In this document: positions 1 through 12,402 of the stretch, in pieces
Layout of the letters: each line of letters starts with the position of its first letter
How positions within the stretch are numbered: position 1 is the stretch's first letter
From: Globisporangium splendens
Lineage: Eukaryota; Oomycota; Peronosporomycetes; Pythiales; Pythiaceae
Assembly: GCA_006386115.1 (NCBI GenBank)
Contig: VFIW01000026.1
Coordinates: 310,001-374,000, forward strand
Length of the DNA: 64,000 nucleotides
Direction of reading: 5' to 3'
Made by a program: the position numbers and the translations under genes
Notes under the pieces: model-generated
Seen by the model: the letters and a program-made list of their open reading frames with translations, nothing else
Databases searched by the model: none
What the model was told of the DNA's origin: nothing

Positions 1-1
1 T

Positions 2-1429
2 GGCAACGGACGATACAATACGACCAGATCTTTCTATCGGCAACAAGTTGCAGCAACGAGGACACAAATTGGCAAAGATACTCGAGATGCAGCAGTCAAC
101 AAAGCTGTCCATACAGCAGGATCTCTGTGGCCAGGACTGCAATTAATCCAGTGGAGCGAATTACACAACATCCCAGGGATTACAGTTTATACGGCTCAGA
201 CTCTTCTCCGGCTGAAAGCCAACCGACTCTCCATGTGGAACTAGGAGAAAGCTGATCTATCCTGCTCGAATCCCGAATGCTCCCAAGTTGTCCAATCTTC
301 TGTTCAACATCTATTCTGGGAGTGTCCGAAAGCCAAACTGGTGTGGAACTACTTTTATGCGCTATGGGCGAAGATCGGAATCACTCCTGGTCACGACCCC
401 GCAATCTGGATCTTCAGTCTGGATCTACCAGATACTCCAAGGCATGCATGGACCACGATCAAGAGACACATTATCGGACACAAGTTCTCCAATGAACATC
501 TCCAAGATCATCTCTATCCCGTCGCACACATGCTGTGGCGATATATGAGCGCGTCGCTCATACAGACCATTTGGTGTGCGCATCTGCGACGCATGGATTC
601 GGATCCAATCGAATCGACTGCTGAGATGGCGATCATGATGACCAGATTAGAGGCAGGAATGCGAAACCTCACACGACTCGCTGAAGCGCAAGCTGGAGAC
701 TCTGACGGTCACACGGTTGCAGCAGTTCTCAAGGCATATGTCGACTGCTTTTTCAGCCAAACCGACGCCATCCCCTTGACTCCAAGTGATACTCGCGGCG
801 TTTACCTGTTGTTTTTCGATGGTGGATCACGCGGCAATCCAGGACCAGGAGGGACTGGATCCATTATCGTACGTGTCCATAAGGACTCGCACACAGCCAG
901 TTTAATCTGGGCCGCGAGCATGGCATATAGCAGGAAGGACACGACCAATAACTTTGCCGAGTACTGGGGTCTCATACACGGACTCCGAGAAGCCCAACGC
1001 AGTCACTTCGAACCGTTGTACGTGATTGGAGACAGTGCACTCATTATCTCCCAACAGCGAATGCATCGGTCCCCTCGACAGCACCGATTGGCACGTTTAT
1101 ACCAGACAAGTCGACGACTCGCGGATTGCATCGACATCCGAGGATGGTACCATCACTACCGTGCCTTCAACAAGATGGCGGACTCAGCCGCCAACCTAGC
1201 CATGGACACCAGAACCTCAACGCAGGTTCACTTCCCAACTCATCGAGCTGCTTTCAACAATCTCACCCAGGATCTTGACAACGACGTCATGCATTGGCTT
1301 ATGAGAAGTTCGGAAGACCCAAGGTCATTGGACAACACAAGGCAGCCTCACATAGGACCAAGAGAACATGCCATCCTGGTCAAAGATTATTTAGCAGTTA
1401 GAAGTGATCTAGCGCAATCCGCGCTGTAG
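2..1429 (+). mobile_element. 3' part of a retrotransposon polyprotein (RT zinc-binding segment + RNase H), nonsense-mutated
   Basis: One frame runs from the left edge to the stop at 1427-1429, broken only by an in-frame TAG at 242-244. Just after the TAG is a Cys/His cluster (C-N-P-E-C, then H-L-F-W-E-C around 263-330) typical of the zinc-binding segment that follows reverse transcriptase in LINE-type elements. Around 805-1230 lies an RNase H domain: FFDGGSRGNPGPGG carries the first catalytic Asp, NNFAEYWGL the Glu and VIGDSALI the next Asp. The context W-N-stop-E-K suggests a single change from a Trp codon (TGG to TAG). The RT core lies left of the window. No poly(A) tail or terminal repeat is visible after the stop, so the 3' boundary (somewhere in 1430-1600) is unresolved. 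Most likely a dead non-LTR copy. Confidence 0.85.
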
Positions 1430-1602
1430 ACACATTTACACTCCTGTATGAAATTCGTAATGAAGATTAGGGAGGAGAATGGATATTGTAGGTCGCGACG
1501 ATGAACCTAAATATACCTCGCCTTAAAGATAAAGTATTGGACCAGCAACTCATCTCTATGTTCCTCTATTGTATACTTTATTACTTTGCATTTACCGCCT
1601 AG

Positions 1603-3445
1603 GAAATGTTCACTTTGTGAATATCGACGACATCGCTGAAGACGAAAGCCTGCCAGATCACGACGATGACTCAGTCTCGTCTGGCCATAAGACCATCAGA
1701 GGCACCAAGACCAAGACTGCACATGCGTACGAGCGGTCTCCTTCACAAGCTGCTGCGAGCAAAGCTCCGATTCCATCCACAGAAGTGCTTCAGATCCCGG
1801 AGCTCCCGCATGGCCAGCACCTCGTCTTCAACATCTTGTCCACGTGGGGAGATCCGTTCTACGTTGGGCTCATGGGTATCGAGCTCTTTGATCACACGGG
1901 GCACACTGCGTACCTCTCCGACGTCGACAAGCAGCTCTCGGCGGATCCGCCGGATCTGAATATCTTGGACCACGACCGCGTCGATCCGCGCACAGTGGGC
2001 AATCACTACTTTACGTGCGACGAGCTCCACGCATGGCTCGCGCCGTTCACGCGCGGCCACAACCACTTGATCTACTTCGACCTGGACTACCCGCTCTCGA
2101 TCTCGATGATCCGCATCTGGAACTACAACACGACGCGCATCCACTCGCACCGTGGCGCGCGATACGTGGAGATCGCATTGGATGGCACCTCCATTTTCAA
2201 AGGCGAGATCAAACGTGCGCCAGGGTGCGTGACTGAGGACGTGGACGCGTGCAATGAATGTATTTTGTTCACAGTGAACCCGTCGATTCTCCAGCTCGTT
2301 GAGAAGTACGAAAAGCAGAAAGCGCCTGCAGCATCGCAAATGAAGGACTCGAGCTCTGGGGTAGAACCTGGAGAGTATCACGCCGGAATGACAATCGGTG
2401 GTCATAGTCTGTTAGGAGGGGGTCTCGACTCGCGACCTTTTTCGATGGAGCGACCGAAGACTCACAGGTGTACGCGGTCGACTCGCCAATCAAAACGATA
2501 GTTAACAAGGCAGCCAGCATCGCTGAATCGAGCCTGCCGTCTGCCATGAATGGAGAACAGGGAGGAGACGCGTTAAGCCGTGTGTCTTCAAACGAGACAT
2601 CAGGATCAAGTCGACTGGTAGATGCGAGGAATCAGCCACAGCGCAGTACTGGCTGTCAGATGCAACCCATCTCGGAGCTCTTCCAGCAATACCAGACTCC
2701 TCTCTTTCCGACGGGATGCATTGTCAAGATCGCCATGACGTCGACCTGGGGGGATAAATTCTATCTAGGATTGAACGGCTTAGAGCTGTACGATCAGCCC
2801 AACACATTGGTTCCGCTCCATGAAGATATTATTGATGCGCAACCTCGTGACATCAATGTCCTCCACGAGCCTGGCGCGCCGCACGACGTCCGAACACTCG
2901 ATAAACTCTACGACGGTGTCAACAACGCCTACGACGACCGCCACATGTGGCTCTCTTCACACACGCCGTCACAGCACAACAAAGTGGTGATTTTCTTCAA
3001 CGAGCCGATCACGCTCTCTAAGATCCGACTTTGGAACTACAGCAAGACGCCGCAACGAGGCGATCGCGAGTTCGAGATCTTCATGGACGACGTGCTGATC
3101 TACCACGGCATCTTGAAGCAAGCGCCGACGTTGTCGCTCGGTAGCGACATGCTGCCGCTCACATCAGAGAGCTCTGAGAATCGTCGGCTGCGCAAGAAGC
3201 GGACGGAGTTGGTCGAAGTCGCTGCGGCGGCCGTCGATATGACGCAAACCATTTTGTTCACGGACGACCCCGAGGCCGCCAACATTTATTTACCCGAAGA
3301 CGAACTGGAGGAAAGCGTGACGTTTTATGGCAACAGCCAAGTGCTGTCGCTGTCCGAGACCTTGGACCGAGAGAGTGTCGTGCGGCCGACGACCAGCGCG
3401 GGGCGAGGCATCGTGGGCTCCGCGACGCGCGGCGTGTACCGATAG
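1603..3445 (+). CDS. KATNIP: KATNIP-like protein (two KATNIP domains), 5' end missing
   Basis: Two similar domains are encoded, about 1815-2330 and 2710-3290. Each has the same order of motifs: a STWGD(P/K)FY(V/L)GL segment, a (H/M)(A/M)WL segment, an (I/L)R(I/L)WNY segment, then a final ILFT. This order matches the KATNIP (KIAA0556) domain of katanin-interacting proteins, which act at ciliary basal bodies and microtubules. No plausible start Met exists before the first domain. The first coding stretch instead follows a good 3' splice site (pyrimidine-rich, ending ACCGCCTAG at 1602), so 5' exons are expected upstream, where the retroelement now lies. The two halves are in different frames. 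One extra T in the run at 2438-2442 would join them smoothly; an intron in that area is less likely. The family is often much longer (over 1,000 aa) than the roughly 614 aa seen here. Confidence 0.75.
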
Positions 3446-3830
3446 AATTTGACTGGAGCTTTTTGCAATGGCAGCTGCACCCGCAGCGGCTCTAGTGGCG
3501 GTAAATCGCGCTTTTGTTGTCCATAATAGAAGTAGCCTAGAGCTTCAGCTGATGCTGCAAATGATCCCGCTGCAGATCAATGTCAACATGGGTACATTTT
3601 ATCAATTCAATCATTCCGTCAATCTTTTCTTTTTATAGACGGCGTCTTGATTGATTTAAGAAGTCTCTGTCCATTTTTCTTTTTTTTTATATACGTCCAG
3701 CTTGGTGTTCATGTTGTTCACAGAAAGTGCAGTCGCTTGTTGCATACGCTTATACGTTTCCGAGCCGAGCAGTGTCTGTATTACCAGCCCAACACCAGTA
3801 TCCACCATACAGAAGAGCGCGACGGCGAGC
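3446..3830. other. intergenic, 385 bp
   Basis: Between the KATNIP-like stop and the kinase start. It holds a T-rich stretch at 3625-3690 and no recognisable gene. It must contain the 3' end of the first transcript and the promoter of the kinase. Confidence 0.5.
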
Positions 3831-6800
3831 ATGGAAGCGCGCGTGTTTGCGCCTCGACCGCACGCGAGCGCCAAGCTGAACGCGTCCGCGGGTCCGTCCG
3901 GTGCATCCGCGTCTGTGTCCGCACTGTCGACGTCGGCGCCCGCGCACCCGAGCACGAGCGGTGGTGGTGGCGGCGCGCGGTCCCGCAGCGGCTCGAACCG
4001 CCCGCCGAGCACGGGCTTCAGCCGCTCCAAGAAGAGCGAGCAGGACCAAGTGCGGATCGTCGGCGAGCACTACGTACGTGTAAATATGCGTCTATTGTGT
4101 GTGCGCGGATGGTGATATGATGCTCTCGTACTTGGTGTGTATGCGAATGTGTGTGTGTGGTATGTGATTGATTAGCAATTGGGGGCGGAGATCGGACGCG
4201 GCGGCTTTGGGGTCGTGTTCGCGGCGCTGGATCTGCGGAACGGGCGGTCGCTCGCGATCAAGCAGGTGTCGCTGCACGACATCGACAAGGACGAGCTGCT
4301 CTCCATCGAGGTACGTTCGTCGTTCGATCTACTTGTCCCTTCACATGGGCTAATTGCTGGTACAATTGTTTGATTGGTGCTGCCATAGAGCGAGATCAGT
4401 CTGCTCAAGAAGCTCAACCACGAGAATATCGTCAAGTACCATGACACGATCCGCACGCAGACGTACTTGTACATCGTGCTCGAGTACATGGAGAACGGCT
4501 CGCTCGCGCAGTTTATGAAGAAGTTCGGGTCGTTCTCCGAGACGCTCGTCGCGATGTACATCACGCAGGTGCTCCGCGGACTCGCGTACCTCCACGAGCA
4601 GGGCGTGCTGCACCGCGACGTGAAAGGCGCCAATATCCTCACCACGAAGGACGGACTCGTGAAACTCGCGGACTTTGGTGTCGCGATCAAGCTCAGCGAG
4701 ACCCAAAAGTCCAACTCCGTCGTCGGCTCGCCGTACTGGAGTAAGTGCTGATACGTTATGTGCCGTAGCATATGCAGCAAAGGACTCACATGTTCCCTGT
4801 TTTGGTTATTGACAGTGGCGCCAGAAGTGATCGAGATGGCGGGCTGGTCCTTTGCGTCGGACATCTGGAGCGTCGGGTGCACGATCATCGAACTGTTGTC
4901 GACCAAACCGCCGTATTTCGACCTCGCGCCAATGGCAGCGCTCTTCCGGATCGTGCAGGATGATCACCCCCCGCTTCCTGAGCGGATCTCGCCGGTAAAG
5001 TGCCTAATGTTGTGACTCTCTGACTTTGTGACGTACCCTGGAGTTCAATTGACGTTGTCGTGATGGTATGTGTGTAGGCGCTGCACGATTTCATTATGAA
5101 GTGCTTTATGAAGGAACCACGATTGCGTGGGTCGGCGGAAGAACTGCTGATGCATCCATGGATCGCGCAGATCCCGAAGAACAAAGTGGAGCAAAGCTCG
5201 CAGATGGTGTCCGAGCATGTCTCGTCGCTGAACGACCGCGACGCGGTGCTCAACACGATCAAGAAGTACGAAAAGGAAAAGCACACGTCGTCTTCCTTTG
5301 CCGAAGCGAGTCCCGGGGGTCAGAATGAACCAATCAAAGAAGAAGACGACGATGCCGAGAACTGGGACGACGAATTTGGTGTCGAGTCGGCTCCGAAGCC
5401 TATGTCGTTGGTCCCTGCAGGAAACCAGGAGCGACCGAAAAATAAAACGAATGAGCCCGTGTCGGCGCTGAAAAAAGTGTTCCAGCTTAGCAAAGAAGAC
5501 GAAAACGCGTTGTTTGACGACGAACTGTGGGAGGACGACGACGACGCTGCTACAGAGGACGAGAAATTGCGCGCACGGAACGCGTTGAAACCTCCGCGGT
5601 CAGGTGGTAGTATCCAGAAAGCGAATCCAATTAAGAGCGAGACAGTACCAGGTGGAGATATCCCTGGTTCAACGACGTCATGGGATCGCTCGTCGCTTGT
5701 GCCTAAGGAAAAACGTCTGACCAAGTTGCAGAGCTTCTCAGAAAAGACCGGGGAGGGCGACATCGGCTTCGACGATTTCGATGAAGAGCAACTCATTCAA
5801 GCGGTGGCTCGAAAGAAGACCATGTCGTTCACCGACAAAGCTGCTGCCGAAGGGAAAACGACCTCAACCAATCTCGACAGATTCAACGATGACGACGACG
5901 ACGACTCGGGCTTCGATGACATGGTGGACTCGACTTTTCCACAAGATTTCCCGCACCGATTGTCGAAACGAGATATGCTCACTGCCAGAGACGCATCCGA
6001 GAGTCTGCCAGATTATCTATTTGACGACGAAATGGACTTCGAGTACTCCTCCGTTCGAGACAACAACCAGAAAGCGACGTCGCGCGTCGTCGAGTTATTG
6101 GCACTTTTGGACCCAAGTATGGACGACCAAGTGATCTTAGATGCGTGCACGAGTTTGGTGAGTCCCAGGATAAACTCTTTTCACGAGCATCTCTTTATTT
6201 TCTCACTCTTTTGATCTTCCCTTTCCTCTGCATGCAGCAAGAGATTTTCGAGTCCAACCAAGCTCTTCGCAGGGATCTTATGTCGCAGCCTGGTGTGGTG
6301 CCCAATATAATGGAAGCACTCGAGATGAAGAAGATGGATGTCCTCTACGCTGTGCTGAAGGTTATCAACATGGTACGTAGGAGGAACTGGAAACAAAATT
6401 GGTCGAGCTATTGCTTACTCAATCACCTTTTCTTCTCGTTTTCTGGTTTATAGATTGTGGAAGATAATCAAAAGTTCCAAGAAAACCTGGCGCTCGTCGG
6501 GCTCGTTCCAGTGATCATCAAGCTCACAAAGCAGGATTACTCCTCTGCCCTTTTCACGGAAGAACATCTGTCCATGGATTCGACAAGCGCACAGAATTTT
6601 GCGGCGTTTGTGCGCTTGGAAGCAGCCAAGTTTGTCCGCCAAAGCTGCAAAACAAGCTCACTGACGCTGCAGATGTTCATTGCCTGTGGCGGATTACCAG
6701 TGCTCGTGGATTTCTTGACACTCGGTAATGAGATCCCGACAACAAATAGTGAAATCGATTTGCTGAGAATCGCACTCGAGGGGATTTTCAGTGTGTTTAA

Positions 6801-8067
6801 CCTTCAGACGATCCCGAAAAACGATATTTGCCGGCTGTTTGTGAAGGCCGGGCTGCTGAAAAAGTTCATCGTGGTGTTTAACGAGATCGTGAAGTCGGTT
6901 TGCGCTCCTGATGCCGTTGAAGAAGTGGATAACGACTTTGCCGACTGGGATATGGACACAACAGAAGATCGCAGCCGATCGGTCCAGAGAAAACCAAAAA
7001 AGTGGACGATGGACGAGCTGCACAAAACGTGCGACATCTTCATGCTGTTCTCGCAGGGAGATGCGGTTGTGAAGGAGCACGTCTGCGATGGATCAGTGCT
7101 CGAAGGACTGCTGCAGGCATTGCACCGACGAGCATTGCCGACTGCAAAAGAGAGCTTAGCGCGTCAAGCATCGATTCAAAAAGTGCGTCAGTCAGATGAG
7201 TTTGTCTCTGCGATGGTAAAGGTGCTCAAGTGCATTCGAAACCTGAGCATGGAGCCGATCACTCTAGAAAAGCTGGACCGCGCAGGCACGATTCCTACGC
7301 TGGTGCATCTTTTGAACGAGCAAGAAACAGGAATTTCAGCCAAGACGTCCCGCGGGTCCAAGCGAAAAGAGGTTGAAAACATCGTGCTCCAATCGATGTT
7401 TTACCTCTGCCGAATCAATCGCAATCGCCAAACACATGCCGCCCAGGCTGGAGTGATCCCATCGCTGATGAAGGTGATCAAGAATGCCAGCCCATTGAAG
7501 CAGTTTGCGCTTCCCATTCTATGTGACTTGGCCCACGCGTCGCCCACTGCCCGCGCACACTTGTGGGCATGTGATGGCGTCTCGCTCTTCTTGGAGATGC
7601 TGGACGACAAATACTGGCAAATGGACGCCATCAAATCGATCAGTATCTGGCTGGTCCATGACACGGTGAAAGTGGAGAACGTCCTGCTGATCCCAAAGAA
7701 TCTGCTGAAACTTATGATGTGCTTCCGTTCGGCTCAAGATACAGAGCTTGAAAACCTCTTGGAGCCACTGATTGAGATGACGAATCGATCGGTTCGTTTG
7801 AACCAGTCGCTGGGGCGAAGCGCCATGTTCGTGACGGAGATCCTGAAGCGCTTGCAGCTTGTTCCGAAGGCGATCGTGCGGAAAAATCTGCTGAAAATGC
7901 TCAAGAGCCTCTTCGAATCGCATACCTCGCCCACTCAGTTCCTTGTGGAGTACAATCTTCACCCGATCATTTATGCGCTGGCTCAAGACGAGAACAATAT
8001 GATTCTGGTGAAGGAAATCGCGTCGCAACTACTACAAGCTATCCTCGTTGCTGCTGCCGTATTCTAG
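3831..8067 (+). CDS. MAP3K-epsilon / Cdc7-SepH-type protein kinase with ARM-like C-terminal region
   Basis: Seven exons join in frame: 3831-4073, 4176-4310, 4389-4740, 4816-4994, 5078-6157, 6238-6372 and 6454-8067, giving about 1,245 aa. Every intron is GT-AG and 75-102 nt. The N-terminal 80 residues are Ser/Ala/Gly-rich. The kinase domain (about residues 82-340) shows the Gly loop GRGGFGVV, the VAIK-type lysine (LAIKQV), [15 protein letters not shown] and APE. A long acidic linker follows, then about 600 residues of helical repeats ([29 protein letters not shown]) typical of ARM folds. This layout is that of plant MAP3K-epsilon and fungal Cdc7/SepH kinases, which act in cytokinesis signalling (septation initiation network). 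The start Met at 3831 was chosen as the first in-frame ATG before the kinase. Role here is inferred from the family. Confidence 0.9.
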
Positions 8068-8207
8068 TCGAGTCGAGGGGAGTTAAGAGAGAGAGAGAGC
8101 AATTGTGGTTCAACATGAGTGGGCTACTCCATCGAAGGTATTTATTTATTGAAGAAAACTGATTTGACGCCAAATGAGGTATGCTACGTGTGAATGTGAG
8201 TGCTGTG

Positions 8208-11200
8208 CTACTTCTTCGTTTGATTTTTCTGTTGCAGTGCAGCCAGGAAGACGTCTCGTTTGTGTTTTTCCATGCTGCGATGCGTCGAGATATTGAACAA
8301 TGGCGATGCAGTCGCGACTCCAGATTGCGGATGCTGCACATGGGAACGAGCCATCGTCTTCGCGACTTCTTGGTGCACTTCGTCTTTGACGACGCTTTTG
8401 ATCATTGCTTTCGTAAGTGGCAGCTCGTTGTTACACGAGATGCATTTGGTGCCAACGAGTGGTGCGTTCCCGGGCATCCCGTATCCTCCTCCAGCGTTAC
8501 CACCACTTTGGTTCATATTCCGATTCTGGTGCTCGAGAAGCAAAGCGCTGAAGTAGGATTCGTCGAGCTTGTTCCGTAGCAGACGGTGAATATCGACGAG
8601 ATCTTCTTCTCCAAGCGAGCTCTTCGCCACGCTTTGCAGTTATCGTTCGAGAACCTCCTGGGTCCAGAGAAGTTCGTCTTTGTCAAGTTTCTTGTTGACG
8701 CGACTCGCGAGCTGCGTGAGTTCACGTTCGAGGATCTCATCTCTCTTTTGCGCCTCGGCATACGTCGACTCAAGCTGATTCGCGAGGTTGTCACGAACAC
8801 TGTCTGAGGAGTTGAGCATTTCTTGGATCGATTTCTTCACGTCTTCGTCCTTGGCAAGCGTAATCGACATCTCGAGGAACGAGTCGAGTCGCGAGTTCAT
8901 CATCTTGACGACCACCTCGATCGATTCGAGCTGACTCAGTGCATACGTGTGTGCTTTGATCTCGTGGCTCATCTCACTCTGGATTGAAACGATCGCTTGA
9001 AGCTTCTGGTGTGGACCCAGTAATTCGGCATGAAGGAAGAGCAAACTCAAGATGGAACGAAGTTGCACGACGAGATCCCGGATATGGTTCGTGAAGTCGG
9101 CGTTTTCTCCATTTGCAGTTCTGCCATCGCCATCATGCAGCGCTTCCGGATTTCCGAGAAGCAATTCCAGAGTCTTTAGCTGTAAAGTTGTCACAAGAAC
9201 GAGATGATCCACAAAGTTCGAGCTGCTGCTGTTCGTGTTGTCGCCGCTGGCTGAAATCGCACTGGACTTCGCTTTTCAGATTGCCTTTTCGGCTTCTCGA
9301 GTTCACCCTTGAAATCAGTCGATCGCTCAAGCAAGGCGCTAAGCGTGGGAGTTTCGCCATCGCCTTGCGCCGATCTGCAGTCGTTCTCGAAATGTGTGAG
9401 CACATTTTGAAGCATCTCGAGACTGACGTCAAACAGTGAGCTCTTTTTCTGCTTCTGGGGTGACGACGATTCGAGTGTCGCGTTCACGCTTTTCGCCATC
9501 TCTACCGACAGGAGATGAGCTCTCGTCATGCTCAAGAGATCGCGGTACATGCGGTCGACGAATGCGTTCATGCGTCGCGAGAGGGTCATTTCGGAGGCGT
9601 CTTGCTTCTCTTGGAGTCTGCCTACTGACCTGTACAGATCCTTGGCGAGTTCTCGAGACTTCTGCTCGATTTCATTGCGAAAATCGTGGATTGTGATGTC
9701 AAATCTCGAAGTGAGCGTAGGGAGATCCATCTCGACAAGCTGATGCACGATTTTCTCGATACTTTGGAACGCGGCAATGTGGTCATGAACGCGCGCCGCA
9801 AGCTCAAAGTGCTGAGCTGTCAGCGCACTATTCGGCGCCGACTGCGTACTCTCTCGGCGGTTGCTACTATTGCGGACGCGCCGCAAGTCCAGCTCCATGA
9901 GATCGAGCTTCTCTTCAATGCCGACGATCATCTGTCCGTGCATCGTCTGCGTGGCTTCGAGGGCTTCCACTTTCGTGGTCAGGTCGAGTTGCGTTTGCGC
10001 GATCGCGGTGCTCAGTGCCTGCACGCTTTGGCTGTTAGTTTGGGTGTTGCCCTCCAGGATGTCGACCATGTCTTCCAAGTCAGTCGTCGTCTCTTCCAGA
10101 CGCTTGATGTGAGCTCCCACAGATATGTTGGCCTTGCGGAAGATCCTGTCGGGACTCGTGCCATTGATGAGCTGCAAGCGCTTGAGCTGCACCAGCCGCA
10201 CAAACATGCGACGCCAGAGCTCCTTAATGGTATCTTTTGCCATGGGCGTGCGCATGGTCTCGGACCGCGACGAATCGAGTGCCTCTTTCCGGACGCTGCT
10301 TTGCCGCTTAAGAAACCGCGAGGTCCGGCGCGAGCGGACTAGCGTCGTTGACGCAGTCACCGCTGGGTAATACATAGAAAGGCTAGGTGCTGTCTGCATA
10401 TGCTGCATGGTGTGGACAGGGTTTTCTGCAATTGGGTCTCGAAACGACTCGATGCTGCCAAACGATTTGTCGCGAGACGTGGTCCGCGACCGCGACGTGG
10501 GGGGGCAAGCTTTGGACGACGTGATCTGATTCTTCATCGGCAGCATCGTCTTCAAGAGCTTCTTCGGGGGGCACTTTGCTTTCTCGAGCGTCTGCAATTA
10601 ATGGTCGAGAGATGTCTTCTGTCGTGAGAGAGTCCTCTTCTTGTGGACCTGGCGCATTCAATGTGGACGAGCGGCTGGTGTTGGTTGCGCACGGTGGCGA
10701 TTGAGGTGCGTCGCTGACTTCGACGACATCTTCCGGAGATTCTGCGGGACGTTGTCGGTCACAGCGGGAGTCGCTTCAGGGACATCCTGTGTCTCCTCCT
10801 CCACTTGCTCGTTATCTACGAACTTCTGTTCTGCCATTGGTTGATCTTCAGCAACCTTTGCGATGGAAGGAGGCGTGTCTGGTGCGATCTTGTCATCTTC
10901 TCGTGGATTCACCATCGTGGGGAGAGGCTTGACAATGTTGACTCTATTGTAACCACTTACCGCACTCGCTTCGAGACGTTAGCGCCAGTCGCGGCTCCGG
11001 CAAGTCCTTCGACCGATTATGAGGTGCAACGCCCACTGTTCGGCTTCCCGCAAATGCTGCTTGCCTCTCCGAAACAGATCGCGATGGCGACGGCGGAGGA
11101 GGTTCGTCCACGACGACTGGAATCTCGGGCTGTGACGCCGCGTTGATTTTCGCGAGAATGTCGGCGCTGCTCTGCGAGATTCGCTTCATGACGTCGCGCA

Positions 11201-11951
11201 TGTCATTCTTGGTCATCACGCGAATCGGTCTCGTATCGCGGCTACTGTCGTGACCATCGCCGCTTTCGTCCTCGCCTCCTTCGCTGTCGCTTTCGTCCGT
11301 TCCGATGGATTTCGCCAGCATCCCCATGCCCACGCGCATGTCATCGAGCGTCTGGTCTTGCTTGTCGATCTTCTTGCTCAGCTCCTTGACGTCCATCTTG
11401 ACGCGCGACAGGTACTCGAACTTCTTCTCGAGTGACTCCAGATCGGCTTTCATCAACTCTTCTGTGTGCTGCGTCTGCAAGTACGAGCGGTTCGACTTCT
11501 CTAGCAGCCGCTGCTCCAAGAGCGCGTTCATCTTAGTCTCCACGGCAGAGAACTGCTTGTCGACGATCTCAGCGACTTTGCTTTCCGAGGGACCGACGCC
11601 CATGGCCTCCATGCGAGCATCCAGCGCCTGCGATTTGGTCTCGACGCTTTGGAGCTGCTGCTGCTGTGCGTCGAGTGCATGCTGCAGCACGGTCACGGTC
11701 TCCGAAGTACCCTTCTGCGCCGCGTTTTGCTGGTCAGCGAGCTCATCGAACGCCTGCTGCAGCGTGAGCAGCGCGTCCTGGAGCTGCTGCTGCGTCACCT
11801 CGAGGGACGCGACGTGGTGCACATGGCGTTCGTTTTCCTGGACGAGGTGCGCCACTTGGGTTGTGAGCAGCGACACAACTTTCTCCATCGCGCTCTCCTG
11901 CGCCGCAAACACGCCCGCCAGCTCGGGCAGCATGTCCTCGAGCCTGCCCAT
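8208..11951 (-). CDS. long coiled-coil protein, possible DUF4795/QRICH2-like tail, with frame anomalies
   Basis: Reading leftward, exon 1 is 11951-10961 and ends at a GTAAGT donor. A 61-nt intron (10900-10960) leads to exon 2 (10899-9307). A 56-nt intron (9251-9306) leads to exon 3 (9250-8208). The phases agree at both junctions. The protein is almost all coiled coil (Gln-rich heptads near the start) with acidic disordered linkers. Its end has GTKCISCNNELP, like the Cys motif of the DUF4795 family found in sperm/flagellar coiled-coil proteins. Three oddities: a frame switch near 10,740-10,775, a second at the 7-base G run 10499-10505 that restores the original frame, and an in-frame TAA at 8640-8642 with coding-like sequence on both sides. 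Whether it is one intact gene, a decaying one or a sequence-quality problem is open. Start Met at 11951 is the first ATG in frame; the flagellar role is a guess from the motif. Confidence 0.65.
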
Positions 11952-12402
11952 TCTTCCGCCTTGTTGCTGAACGCAGAACACGACCACAAGCCAAGAACAA
12001 GACTTCAAGGGCTCAAATGATCGTTACTGTTGTCGCCAAGAGCGAAGCAACGCTTGAGGATTTTTGAAACGGCTGTGCTTGTGGAACCTTTGCAAGCGCA
12101 TATATACGCCAAATCCAAGTTTTAGGAATGGCGGATTGGCTATGGAGACCATGTGCTGTATCGCCGTCGTCAGCTCAGTGTGTGGTGATGACTGCCCGCC
12201 TGTCTTTTGCATCCTTTGTCCAGTAAGTGAACCCATCTTTGCTGCTACCACCATTCCGACCCATTGCACGCGTCCAAAAAACCTTACGAGAGTGTGTGCA
12301 TCCAAAAAACCTTATCGAGTTATGATTTGTAATTCCAAGTCCACATTACGAACGCAAGTTGGGCTCATTTGGCGAATTGCTCACTGTCTCGCTCGCGGCG
12401 CC
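11952..12402. other. divergent intergenic region, 451 bp
   Basis: Separates the minus-strand coiled-coil gene from the first membrane paralogue and should contain both promoters. No conserved gene seen. An open frame continues upstream of 12403 but has no protein-like features. Confidence 0.5.

Noticed and set aside
8640..8642. Stop-codon recoding as selenocysteine in the coiled-coil gene
   Set aside because: The codon is TAA, not TGA, and no SECIS-like element is apparent.
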